From Acorus gramineus (taxonomy: Eukaryota > Streptophyta > Magnoliopsida > Acorales > Acoraceae), in contig CM060849.1 of NCBI GenBank assembly GCA_030737835.1, positions 30,369,080 through 30,433,079 of the forward strand: a stretch of 64,000 nt of DNA. Reading direction: 5' to 3'. The notes beneath the pieces were generated by a model, which did no database searches, was not told the origin of the DNA, and saw only the letters and a list, made by a program, of their open reading frames with translations. Below are positions 46,586 through 57,838 of the stretch, in pieces. The first letter of the stretch is position 1; each line of letters starts with the position of its first letter. Both the position numbers and the translations under genes were made by a program.

Positions 46586-47902
46586 TTAAGGTCTGGCTAT
46601 GGGTAAAGAAATACTATTGGCTTTTACCAATGCCTTGAAGATGTTTGCTAGGGTTTCCGGGAGCGGTGGATAACAGTCCTTCCTATTTAACCATCTTGGG
46701 CCATAAAATGTTGGAGGGGAGACCTCATTGTAGGGGCCTTGTGTAGGCTGCCTGGGAGCTAAATTTTTTGCTCTTGGGGGAGCAGAGTAGGCAGGGGGAG
46801 TTCGGGATTGACCCTGATTTTGAACTATAGAGTTATGGACTGAAGGGCTTTGGATTACTAGGTTTTGTCGTGTCAGCACAGGGGCAAGTACTGACCGGGG
46901 AGTGAAGTTTTGATTTGTTTGCCGAGGAAGCATATATCCGGATAAACCGGGTGTATACTATCTCGGAGCTGGTCCTTGATCAGGGACTTGCGCTCCGTTT
47001 TGGTAGAGTGCCGAGACTTGTGTGATCCCCTCTACTGTGGGGGTTTGCGCTTTTCTTGGTGGTTGTCCAACCCTATGGCTGATAGGTGGGGACTTGGTTT
47101 GGGCTACTGGGGCTGCATAGCGGGAAATCCTGTTGTGGCGGTCAATTAGAAGCTGGTACGTGGTGCAGTCTCCGTACGAAAGACTCGTACGAAGCTCTGG
47201 ACTTAGGCTCTGTAACATCATGTCAATTTCTTGACATTCCGTTAGTTGTAGGCCAGTTCTGTGGACTAGGGTGCGCCACCTAGACACGTACTGTTCAAAT
47301 TCCTCCCTAGGCCTCATCCTCTCTACGGTTAGGTCTGAGATAGAGGGGGTTCTAATCCTCTGGTAACCGTAACGGCCTAAAAATTTCTCACTTACAATCA
47401 AGAAATTTGACAAATGGTCTATAGGGAGTGTGGAGAACCATTGTAGTGCTTCTCCTTCCAATGATTTTTGGAAAAAGAAGACCAATAGAGGTTGATTGTC
47501 TAGAAAAGGTTGAGCGTCTAGATAAAAAGCAGTTAAATGAATGTCTAGGTCTCCGCGACCATTATACCGATGAAATTTTGGGATTTTAAATCCCTTCGGG
47601 AGACTGACTGACAGAATTTGTTTCAGGTTGTGCAAAGACATGTTTTGGGGTAGAAGGGCCAATCTCGGAGAGGATTCTCCGGATGGTTTCGTCCAGTGTT
47701 TCCACTTTGGGTGGGTAGTTTAGTTTTCCTGGGTTGGACATGGCCTGGTAAGGGCCGGGGTAGAAGCTGCTGGAAATATTGGATTCACGGGGGAATGTGG
47801 GGCGAATGAAAAGGGACTCGGATTGACCCAGAAGCTAGGTGCTAGTGGGATTTTGGGGGTGGGGCAAGCCTTTGGGGTTTTGACAGGGGTTTTCTGCTTC
47901 AA
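46586..47902 (-). pseudogene. B2 gag
   Basis: The minus-strand gag core is FKIPKFHRYNGRGDLDIHLT, LVFFFQKSLEGEALQWFSTL, FLGRYGYQRIRTPSISDLTV and REEFEQYVSRWRTLVHRTGL. Then follows a Pro/Gln-rich region with YCPYHQHHGHTIEQCF-like residues near 46530, the usual zinc-knuckle position. Broken. Confidence 0.75.
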
Positions 47903-48394
47903 GGTCTTGGCCTAGTGATAGTCGGCAAGGTCATTTAACATGTCTTCTACCGATTGATATCCTAAGGTGGCCATCATTCCCTCTGGGTGGCTAAGGAATT
48001 GGGCGGTCTAGTCCCCTTGGTCGACTTTCTCCTCTAATGTTTCCTCATGGAGGTGGGTGTCCATGGTGTGGATGAATGCAAGTGTAAAGCAGTAAATAAA
48101 GCGGCAAAGGGGTGCGCAACTGTGTGCGGCTTAAAGCAATAAAGGGTGTACAGCTGTGTGCGACTTAAAGCAGTAAAAGGATGTGATTAAAGCAAAAAAA
48201 GGTGTGCAGCTGTGTGCGGCTTAAAGCAGTAAAGGATGTTGTAATGCAAAGTAGAGGAGGGCCTGACTTGAAGAGTGAAAAATTTTAGCTTTCCTAAAGG
48301 GGTGATGGCATTCTAGCCAAGTTATGGATGGAAGCAGAAGAGGATTACTTTTGGTTGTTTTTCACGAGAGAAGTCCCACCGTGATCGCCAGGCT

Positions 48395-49651
48395 TGTCAG
48401 TATCGTTTTTTGGGTAGGCTTTTCCGGGGCAGCGGGGTGCACCTGAAAAAGATATTGGCGGCTTTGGGGCCCCTTTCTTTTCCGCGTGTGTGGTGGGTCC
48501 TCGGGGATTTGGATCTGAGGCGTGCCTTGGCAGGCTCGGTCGGATCATCTCCCGGAAGGGGGAAGGGTGTCTTTAGTTCCTTGCTGAGGCGGTCAACAGC
48601 TCCTCAGGAGAATTCAGGGGGTGTTTGTGATCGCCACTTGCTTTCTCAAAAAGCAGGAAAAGTTGGGGTGGATTTGATCACCTTCGTGGGGGAGTTTGTG
48701 GGGGTCTCCGCTCTGAGACACGGGCATGCCGAACATAGAGGTGCAAGACAAGGATCCTCTTCTGCTTTGGGAACTTGACTAAAGGAGTTCTGGAAATCAG
48801 GGTGTAGGTGAGGGCCGGCTAGTGAACATTAGCCGTCTGGTAGGGGGCGGCTACTTAGGAGTAGCCGCCTAGAACTTGGCTCTATTTGGGCAGAGCCTGG
48901 TTAGGAAATGGGTTAGGGTTTGGCAAGGGTTAAGCTAGGTTTAACCTGGGTTTTGGAGAGGGTCTGGGAGAGTTGATTTGGAGTGGGATTGGGTGGAATT
49001 GACTCTCTTTTTCTCTCCTTCTCAAGGGTTTTCAAGTGGTGGGTGTGGGAATATGGGTGGCTTGGGAAGGAAATGTAGGTGTTGATTTTAATTGGGGATT
49101 GGTTGATGATGTTGAAGAAGTGCTTGGAGACAACCTATTTATAGTAAAAAAAAAGGGTAGGGGAGTGTCCATTGGACAATAGATCAAAATGGATAATTAG
49201 GTGCTTGATTTGACCTCCCATTAGATCTTTTGTTCTCTGACAATGTCCAGGTGAGGGGTGGCTAGTTGGAACTAGCCGCCCAGTGAGGGGAGGTTACTCT
49301 CAAGTTGCCGCCCCATCATGACCTGCCAAACGTCTCATCTCTGACAAGCGGTGGCCTGGGTCAGTTACTAAGGTTGAACCGGCTGAGATGGGACGGCTAA
49401 AAGGAACAATCTACCGCAATCATATTGCTTTATGTCCCATCCCAAGGAGGCGGTTTGGGGTCGGTTATGGGGTGGCTACTCTCAAGTAGTCGCCCCTGTC
49501 CTAGTCTCAGATTTCTCTAAGGGTTGGACTTAGGGTTTCCGATTTTGGGTTTCTAAGGAAGCTTTCTTTATGGTTTCCAAATGTGTTCATTTCTAAATGT
49601 TACTTGAAATAAATTTCATCTTTTTGGATGGTCAAAATTAGGGTATCTACA
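48395..49651 (-). repeat. 5' LTR of element B2 (1,257 bp)
   Basis: Reverse-oriented counterpart of 13807-15090: on the minus strand it starts TGTAGATACCCTAATTTTG (49651) and ends CGATACTGACA (48395). It has the same TATAAATA box (49136-49143) with GGCGGCTA-type hairpins upstream (49257-49313 and about 49463-49497) and a hairpin pair in the leader (48813-48870). Confidence 0.85.
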
Positions 49652-50033
49652 GGGATGTAGCACTTCGTGGATGAATTCGGCGATCAAGAGTGTGTTTACC
49701 TCGTCACGTACTGCTTCTGCGTGTATCGAGGCCACTTGCCGCTGCCTCTATTGAACTGGGCGAATGGTGGGCGAAATAAACAACTGGTGATTTGCGACCT
49801 CAGGGTCGATTTCTAGAATATCGCAAGGTTTCGAGGCAAATACATCCTTGTTTTTGACTAGGAGATCGAGTATTTCCCTTCTTTCCTTGGCTGACAGCAA
49901 ACTCCCGATGAGAAAGAATTTCTCGGGGTGAATAGGGTCTATGGGGACCTACTCAAGGTCATCCAGAACCCTGTCTTTGGGACCGGGTCGGCTTTTGTCC
50001 GCCTTGACTTCGTCCTGAAATAATTGATGCCTC

Positions 50034-50527
50034 TTAGGATGGATTTCTCCCTCCTCGGGTAGTTCCTCGGGCAGGGTTGATTTCCCCGCCAAGGCCGCCA
50101 TGTAACATCGTCTCGCGGCTACCTGATCCCCTCAAATCTCCATTATCCCCTTGGACGTGGGAAAACGAAGACGCTGATGATAAGTGGATGGGATCGCCTT
50201 CATCGCCGCCAACCATGTGCGCCAGATAATTGCATTGTATGGCGACAGGAGGTCCATGATGGTAAACTCCGTCATGGACATATGGTTCCCTGCTCAGATC
50301 GACAACGTGATGCGTCCGGCTGGGATGACTCGTTCACCATTGAAGGCGACCAGGGGATCCCTAGTCGGGACAAGGTCAGCTGCCTTCAACCCCATCCGAA
50401 GGAAGGGTTGCATGAAGAGGATGTCGGTTGAGATTCCGGTGTCGACAAGAATCCTCTTCACATCAAAATTAGAGATGCGCAGAGTAATTACCAGAGCATC
50501 AGAATGTGGGGCCTGGACTCCTTCCAA
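50034..50527 (-). pseudogene. A2 aspartic protease region
   Basis: MRISNFDV-type frame: LRISNFDVKRILVDTGISTD, LFMQPFLRMGLKAADLVPTR and FNGERVIPAGRITLSI. The DTG catalytic triplet is visible. Homologous to 26339-25878 in A1. Confidence 0.75.
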
Positions 50528-50559
50528 GTCGGCGTCAGAGAAGGTAATGACCCTTCGTC

Positions 50560-52254
50560 ATCACTCTTTGCTTTCTTTGTGACCAGCTTCGGCTCCTGAT
50601 CGATCTGCATCATTTTGAAGGAGATTTGCATCTTCTTCGAATCTCGTCGGACGCTCTTTGGCTTGACGAAGTGTGGTTCACCTCCAAAGATACCGTCGAT
50701 GACCCTGGTTGAAGTATTGAGGTCAACGTTCGTAACATGCTACTCCTCTGCGCCTTGGGTCTTCTCGGAGGGTACATATTCCTTCAGGCGCTCGTTGCAG
50801 ACCTGTTCTTCCAGGAATCCTCCGAGAATGCGGCATCGATCAGTCGTGTGCCCCACGCTTTTGTGATAGTCGCAGCGTAGAGACTGGTCCCACTTTGACT
50901 CATCACTCTTCATTGGCTCAGGCCACCTGAACCATTGTTGACCCTGAATTTTGGGCAGAATTTGGGATTGTGGGATCTTAAAGAGCGTCCCCGTCTCTCT
51001 CGCACCTCATTCGTTGAGGCGCCCTGCTTCTTGTCATTTTTGCCCCGTCGGTCCTTCTGACAAGACTCCAACGAGCGTTTTGTTGCCGGTGCGGGAGTGG
51101 TGGCCATCGGTGAGGATCAAAATGCTACCACCACTTGCTCGAGGAGCTTGGATTCCTCCTTTACCTTTGTGTACTTTTCAGCACGCCCCATCAGATCACA
51201 TAAATCGGAAGGAGTGCGCTTGATAAGCCATTCCTTCAGGCCGTTGTAGGCTGGTAGTCCGTTGCGAAAAGCCATGACTGCAGCATCCTCGTTGCAGTCT
51301 TCTACTTTGAACTTCAGGATACGGAAACGATCAACATGTTATCGAATCGATTCTCTTTGTTGCATCTGGATCTTCATGAGTTGTCTAAGGTCTTTCTTTC
51401 TTCACCTGCTGCAGATGAAGTGCTCTACAAACATTGTGTTGAGCTCTTCGAAAGTTCGGATCGTCGCAGGTGGAAGAAGATGGAACTAGGTGAGCTTGGC
51501 CCCTTCCAAGCTGGATGGGAAGAGGCGGCACATTAGCCCATCGTACAGCTCGTACAATGCCATGGAGTGACGGAATGCCAAAATGTCGTCGTAAGGATCC
51601 GTCGTGCCATTGTATAGCTTGAACTTGGGCTGAACAAACTTCCGTGGAAGTCGTTCTCTGAAGATGCCGGAGTAAAATGGGGAGGCGAACCCCCGTAATG
51701 CATGCTCCACCATTCCATGATCTCTGGCGCGCCACACCTCTGAACACAGATTGTGGCGGGGCTGCCCGACGGCTCCTTCTGTTTGCATATTGCAAGGTCG
51801 ATCTTTCTTGATCGCAATGCTTCCCTTCGGGCGAACTGTTCCCGGCGCAGGGAACGTCCGCGCCTTTGTTCATCATGGTTCCGTCGGCTAGCCCGCGGGG
51901 AGCGTGAACGTTGACGGCTTTGTTGCCTACGATTTGAGGAAGAAGTACTTCCTTCTGAATCGTGCACGGAGTTGGCTATTGGATTAGGCTGTGCCAGAGG
52001 CGGCGGCAGGACGCCCTGTTGAACGGGCAGTTGCTGACGCTGGTTAGTATAGAATTGTTGCATCGATGCTTCAATCATTTGCTGCATGGATCCTTGGAGG
52101 CGGGTGAAGAGAGTCTCTTGTGCGGACTCCACCACCCACCAGAGATCCTGGGCCTGGCTGGTCAGGGTCCCGGGCGAGTTATCGATGACAACATATGGTG
52201 GGAGGTCAACTCGACTTTGTTGCCTCTTCGAATGGTATCATTTGGATCAGACAT
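50560..52254 (-). pseudogene. A2 gag
   Basis: Gag core FVQPKFKLYNGTTDPYDDIL, MCRLFPSSLEGAKLTWF and the N-terminal GSMQQMIEASMQQFYTN block match the A1 gag at 28155-26470. A CRxLGGFLEE-like stretch near 50830 lies in the zinc-knuckle position. Broken. Confidence 0.75.
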
Positions 52255-52302
52255 TGTGAACATTGACTTTTTAGTTACAAATTCCCACAGATGGCGCCAA
52301 AC

Positions 52303-53049
52303 TGAGGAGGATAATTCCCCCTACAGTTAAATTTGTAGAAGTGGAATTAAAACTTGGACTTTTTGTGGAAAAGAAAATTAAATTGGTAGCTTGAATCAGT
52401 CTTTTTCTGTCTCAATGACTGACTAGACCTTTAGAGTGCTATCTCGCGACCTCTTTATAGGCTGCTTACGTATCCTTTGAGGATCAAGTCACACGTAGTT
52501 CCTTAGAAACCATTGTAACTGCCTTGCCACTAAGTGTTTAGTGGGCTTTTTTTTTCAAAGGAAACGTTCCCCATGTTTACGCTCCACGTCGGACCATTGA
52601 TTACCCACGTTTCATAGGTAGTGGGCCTTAATTGTCAACTTGGCAATTACAGGCGTTGGTGGTCTTCTAACCGTTTCTCCAATCTGCTCAGGGCCTCTTG
52701 GCCTACTCGTTTATCTGTTACGTCTTTCAAGTACATCTACGAGATGGAAGATCGCCCGACCAAACCTCTTGTCTGGTCTTGCCTTCCCTACTCATACACG
52801 AGGAGTCAGGTCATGCAACCAAACCCCTAGTTTGGTCGCGCTTAACTACTCGAGGTGGTATTCTTCCACAAGATGCTTTGACTGTCCGACTAGACCCTGG
52901 ATCTAGTCGTGCCAAGGCATTTGGGAATGTCATCATGGCTAAGAATCCGGACTCAGATTTACGGGTCCCACGCATGGCCCATATCCGTCTTGCTATGACA
53001 CGTCAGTCCTGGCCTAACATGTGTCGTGGTGCGAATTTTTACCTCCACA
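52303..53049 (-). repeat. 5' LTR of element A2 (747 bp)
   Basis: Plus-strand ends TGAGGAGGATAATTCC and TTACCTCCACA. It shares a GGTAGCTTGAA insertion with the A3 LTR that A1 lacks. The hairpin-type CCAAAC/CCAGAC repeats are also present (about 52760-52840). The flank after it is CATGC; no partner LTR in the same orientation lies in the window. Confidence 0.85.
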
Positions 53050-53161
53050 CATGCAAAATAAAATTTTCGTTGATTGCATACAAATTTTTTAATGGCTTCT
53101 AAATTTTTAAATTTAAAATTTTAGACACACTAAAAATATCTAATTTAACATTTCACAATTT

Positions 53162-53648
53162 TCAATAAAAAAAAATCATTTAAATTAAAATTCAATAATG
53201 AAAAAATCCTCAAATTTTGCTTATTTAATCATTCTTCTTCTACTTATGTAATCAATCCTAATTAAGTAGTTAAGACTATAAAAGAATACAATCTCGGATT
53301 GGGTGGCATATGTAATATTTTATAACACTGAAATTGTCACTAAACGCCTAACAATGCAAATACAGTTTTGGTATAGATATTTCACTAAACATTTTCTAAA
53401 CAAGTCAATAAAAAAAATCATTTAAATTAAAATTCAATAATGAAAAAATCCTCAAATTTTGCTTATTTAATCATTCTTCTTCTACTTATGTAATCAATCC
53501 TAATTAGACAGTTAAGACTATAAGAGAATGCAATCTCAGATTGGATGGCATATGTAATGTTGAATAACACTGAAATTGTCACTAAACGCCTAACAATGCA
53601 AATACAGTTTTGGTATAGATATTTCACTAAACATTTTCTATACAAGTC
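53162..53648. repeat. Two-copy tandem duplication, period 243 bp
   Basis: The unit starting TCAATAAAAAAAAATCATTT at 53162 recurs at 53405. The copies differ at roughly ten positions, including GATTGGGTGGC versus GATTGGATGGC. It is non-coding and AT-rich. Confidence 0.9.
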
Positions 53649-54070
53649 ATAAATATCAAAATACTTACAAAATCATACATATATTTTGTCAAGGGAGGCA
53701 GGGACTAATATGAAAAATGTGTTTGATGTTCAAAACTTAAAATGAAATATGAAGAAAGTAGATATTGATCACTAAATAACATGTTTACAAGGACTTAAAA
53801 AATAAACATCACATTTTATAAAGTACTGGTATATGGACGAACGTTTGACGGAGGGACTAAAAATAAAATAGGCGGTTGAAGTTGTGGACTTAAAAAGAAA
53901 TATGATGAATGGGGATCGATCCAGCATATTTATAAAGACTTAAAACTAAAAATCTCTTAAAATAAATATTAAATAAAAAAGCCATATGTACATCCATTCA
54001 AAGCCTTCACTGTGCTGTCCACCTTAGACACTCTCCACGTGTAGCCATTAATCTTTGCTTTAAAAAAAAG
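53649..54070. other. Intergenic spacer
   Basis: AT-rich DNA between the tandem duplication and the TIR element. No gene or repeat was recognised. Confidence 0.5.
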
Positions 54071-56104
54071 GGAAATTTTTCATTTATACCCCTGTTAAAT
54101 ATGATATTTTGCATTATACCCCCCCTTAGAAGGCTAATTGCATCTATATCCCTGAAAAATATTTCGTGTTGCAACTGTGCCTCTCCGTCTGTCTCCGTTA
54201 CCAAGGCTAAACAAACCATAGTTACGAACCTAACTTTACCCCACGAAATGTCTCTTTTACCCCCAAAGAATTTTGCATTTATACCCATGTTAAATATGGT
54301 ATTTTGCGTTATACCCCCATTGAAAAGCTAATTGCCTTTATACCCTTGAAAACTTCTTTCGTGTTACAACTGTGCCCCTCCGTCTGTCTCCGTTACTAAG
54401 GTTGAACATATAAGTTATGTTGTTTTGTATTGCAGTTAGAATAGAACACTCATGTTGATGTACTTTTTAGGTATGAAGGGGTTTGGAAGATTGATAAATG
54501 CTTAGGAAAAAGAACATATAAGAACATATAAGAGAACATATGTCTTGTTGTATTTTTCAATGCTTAAATATTTCACATATCATTGTGATCTTGTTTATTA
54601 AACAGCAAAAATAAGTAGCTGAATAGACAAATATACATAGATCTATTTTTTTTCTTGAAACATTTGTAATATCAACTTTAAAATCAAGACAGTTATATAA
54701 ATAGTTTATCTAAAAAGTATCAAATTTTTACTTGGTTCTTCTATGCGTGGAGTGGATCATTGTTGAGTTCCATATGGTTCCCATTATGCTAACTAGAGAT
54801 TCTATTGTCTTTTGATTTTTGTTCGTGGAATCTCAACATTGAAATAAAATTTATGGTTTTTTACTTTTCTTCATCCTACAATCAATCAGTGTTTTTTTGT
54901 CTCCATGTGGTGCATTCTGCTAATTGGTGCTTATTCTACACGTTGAAGATCATCTGGCATGAAAATTTTGTCAATCAATATTTTTATACTTTTTTCACTG
55001 TGATAGTCAAGATGATTATGCCTTATTTTCTGGTATGGTTATATGATTGAAATAGTATTTGTTGATATTTTCTATTATGGAAAATAATATCTATCAATGA
55101 AACCCAAATAAACACTATCTATCTTAGTCTTTTGAATAATTGTAAGGTTTTCAACATGAAGAATTTAGCTAGATCCTGGTATATTTTGTTTTTATGTTGA
55201 AGAAGATGAGAAAAAAGAGTTTTAATAGGTCTCAAGGTTGCAAAACTAACTCTTGACATGATGTTCACATAAAATTGAAGATATAATTTGATATTAAAAG
55301 TCTTCAAACACATTATGTTTTTTTTTTGTAACATGTAATTTTGATTATTTCATTTAATTCCTATTTAATACTATTGTGTCATTTATACAGAAGATCAAAT
55401 AAATAAATAGAAATCCTAATTTTTAAAGTTTTGTATTATATTATTTTTTTGTAATATGTTTTTAATTTAAATGAACAACCATAACAAAAAAAAATATTTT
55501 AGTAATGTTTTTTCTTTTGTTTTTCACTTTAGAATGAAATACCTAATTTTTGGTTTCAAAAAGAATGAAAGGAACTGGAGTTAACACTTCATAATTTTTT
55601 AAGCGCAATTAGTCATTGCCTTTTTATTTCAAAATGAATTTTGTGATTATTTTCTTGTATGGTTATATGATTGAAATAATGTTTGTTAATAGATTTTTTG
55701 GTATGGAAAATAAAATCTGTAAGTGAAACCCAAATAAACACTATCTTAGTCTTTTGAATAATTATAAGGTTTTCAATCAATCATTGAAGAAGATGAGAAG
55801 AAAAAAGAGTTTTATAAGCATTAGACAGACACAGGGGTATAAATACAATTTGAGACGGACACAGGGGTATAAATGAAAATTTTCAGGCTCTTACGGTCTG
55901 ATGGGTAGTTTGGTCAATTCATTTTACATTTACCGCCGTTAATGGAATATTCCCGGTATATTCCACTCTCATCCGACGGAACTTAACCCCCGGGGCACAG
56001 TTGCAACACGAAAGATTTTTTCAGGGGTATAAATGCAATTAGCTTTTTAAGGGGGGTATAACACAAAATATCATATTTAACAGGAGTATAAATGCAGAAT
56101 TCTC
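54071..56104. mobile_element. Non-autonomous TIR element, about 2.0 kb
   Basis: The left end GGAAATTTTTCATTTATACC and the right end (reverse complement GAGAATTCTGCATTTATACT) start inverted repeats of about 110 bases. These share TGTTAAATATGATATTTTG, GCTAATTGCAT and CGTGTTGCAACTGTGCC. Part of the left repeat is duplicated inside (about 54270-54400). The core is AT-rich and has its own direct repeat (about 55020-55250 and 55635-55830, starting GTATGGTTATATGATTGAAA). No transposase is present. Both flanks are A-runs, so the target duplication cannot be read. Long TIRs with few terminal constraints point to a Mutator-like non-autonomous element. Confidence 0.7.
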
Positions 56105-57838
56105 AAAAAAAAAAAAAAAAGCTGCTGCTTAACTTTACAAAAAAACCCAATCCAACCTCTAATATTTGCATTGTCGGTCGTCCTCAGTCGGTCCTTTTTC
56201 CGTCTTGCATATAAGAGGAAGCTGTTTCATTTTCTCCTCCTATCGGAGCATTCACTCTTTAAAACAACACAGCAAAGTTAGAATTTTTTATTTTTAAAAC
56301 ATTTTTTTTTAGGGTGTTGAAGTTGAATTGAAGTGTTTCATTCGTTCGTCTCTTCATATCAACAAAAGAGGACCAAATAAAGCAAGCAGAAATTCAATCA
56401 CATTAGGTATTTTTCATGCTTTCAGTTCATCTTGCCACACCTCACATGGACTGGGAAAAAAAAAGAAAAAGAAAAATTGATGTCGGTACGCATTATATTA
56501 TCGGTATCAATCGATATATTCGGTCAAGGTTGTACGATTGAATAGTTTTTATGTTTATAAAAAACTGCCTTTGTAATCGTATAACTAAACAATTTTATTG
56601 TAATATTTTTGTATTTAGATTTCAATCAAACAATGTAGAAAAATTAAGAGTTTAAAAGAACTGAGGAAAGAACAATATTTTACAAAATCAATTTAAATCC
56701 AGCGTTCGTCTATAAGATCAGTTACTGTCTGTATGCCTGCCTACTTGGCATACTGAAGTGATAGTAGAGCTAGGGGGTGTGAGGTTATCACGTGTGTTCT
56801 AAGTTATATATGTTTGTGTGTGGTTGATTAATCCACGTTTGAACTTGGACTTTGATGAGATCACCTTTTTGTAGGAAAAGTTGTAATGTACGAATTCTTT
56901 TTATGATTGGGATAATTGGATGTAGAAGTGACACGTAACATGTTCTTGATAGTGGACCGTTTCAGATGTATGGGCGTTGTTAACGAAGGCGTGTCTATTT
57001 TTTTAAACTCGTTTGGGCGTATGTTCGAAAACATTTTGTCTAGGGGAAAATACAAATAACCCCCGGTAAAATGTCAGCATTTTAGGTGATTGTAGGTGAG
57101 GCAGAGTTGTCAGCGTACATAAAACATGCTCATAAATTCGAACTCTTTTTTTTTTTTTTTTTTATTAAAAAAAACGAAGTCTGAAAATTTTTTGAACAGT
57201 GTTGGGGTACATTTTGGATTAAATTATAAAATTGGTTCTTGCATGAAAAAATTGTTTTTATTCAATAAATGGTTTTGCAGTTTAAAAGACACGTTGAATT
57301 CAAAACATACAGTTTATAAGCCAATTACCAAAATGCCCTCGGTTTCGAAGCAGCAACAGTTTGAACGAAAACAAACATTAGACTGTGTTTTGTTTTGTTT
57401 TTTTTTTTTTTGTGGACGAGTGGCTGGGATCTCAGGTTGGGTAAATGAGATCCTTGTCTTTCCTGTCGTGTCTCTTTTTTTTTTCTTTTCATCATGACAT
57501 ATTTTTCTCTTCCTCTCATTCTCTCCCTCTCTCTCTATGGTTTGGTGTGAAAGGAGAAGCCTTTTCAATCCTTACGCGCTTCTGTGAATATGCGCTTCAA
57601 TTCAAACGGGTCTTTGTGTGTTTGTAGTTTATAATTCTCTAAAAATTGTTTCATTTTTTTTGTTGAAAAAAATGAGTTTTTGTTGGGTTGCATTGTAACG
57701 GGAGTTCCGAGGGGGAAAGAAATCAGATTTTGATTTGTTATTGATGAGTTTCAGAGTGATTTCTAAGTTGGGTGTTCTTTGATTGCTTGTTCTTTTGATG
57801 TTGGTGGTGGTGGTGGCTCTTCGTCTAGATGGATAGAT
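56105..57838 (+). promoter_or_regulatory. Upstream region of the SPA gene with candidate core promoter and 5' UTR
   Basis: 1.7 kb between the TIR element and the SPA start codon. A CATATAAG box at about 56206 with a downstream CT-rich stretch is one candidate core promoter. A CT-rich tract at 57470-57540 (CTCTCCCTCTCTCTC) is typical of plant 5' UTRs. Short upstream ATG frames precede the main start: ATG at about 57743 (12 codons), about 57798 (12 codons) and 57829 (overlapping the main start in another frame). Transcription start and any 5' UTR intron cannot be fixed from sequence alone. Confidence 0.4.

Larger units (their letters stand above)
43301..49651 (-). mobile_element. Ty3/gypsy element fragment B2 (5' LTR, gag, protease, part of RT)
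   Basis: Minus-oriented element with 5' LTR 48395-49651, primer site (minus strand TGGCGATCACGGTGGGAC, about 48373-48390), gag (47902-46586), protease region (46409-45414) and RT (44692 to about 43307). It stops inside RT, and RNase H, integrase, antisense gene and 3' LTR are missing. It sits inside the RT of element A2: A2 sequence resumes immediately right of the LTR at 49652. It is a truncated fossil broken in several further places. Confidence 0.85.
49652..53049 (-). mobile_element. Ty3/gypsy element fragment A2 (5' LTR, gag, protease, start of RT)
   Basis: Minus-oriented relative of A1: LTR 52303-53049, primer site TTTGGCGCCATCTGTGGG, gag from ATG 52254 to about 50560, protease (50527-50034) and the first part of RT up to 49652, where B2 interrupts it. 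The A2 sequence that should continue left of B2 is absent. Its LTR is of the same subfamily as A3's. A truncated, broken fossil. Confidence 0.85.

Noticed and set aside
54062-56113. 9-bp target duplication of the 2-kb TIR element
   Set aside because: Both flanks are long A-runs, so any apparent match has no information.
57779-57838. Possible earlier start of the SPA protein
   Set aside because: The upstream in-frame codon is TTG, not ATG. The first in-frame ATG is 57839 and gives a family-like N-terminus.
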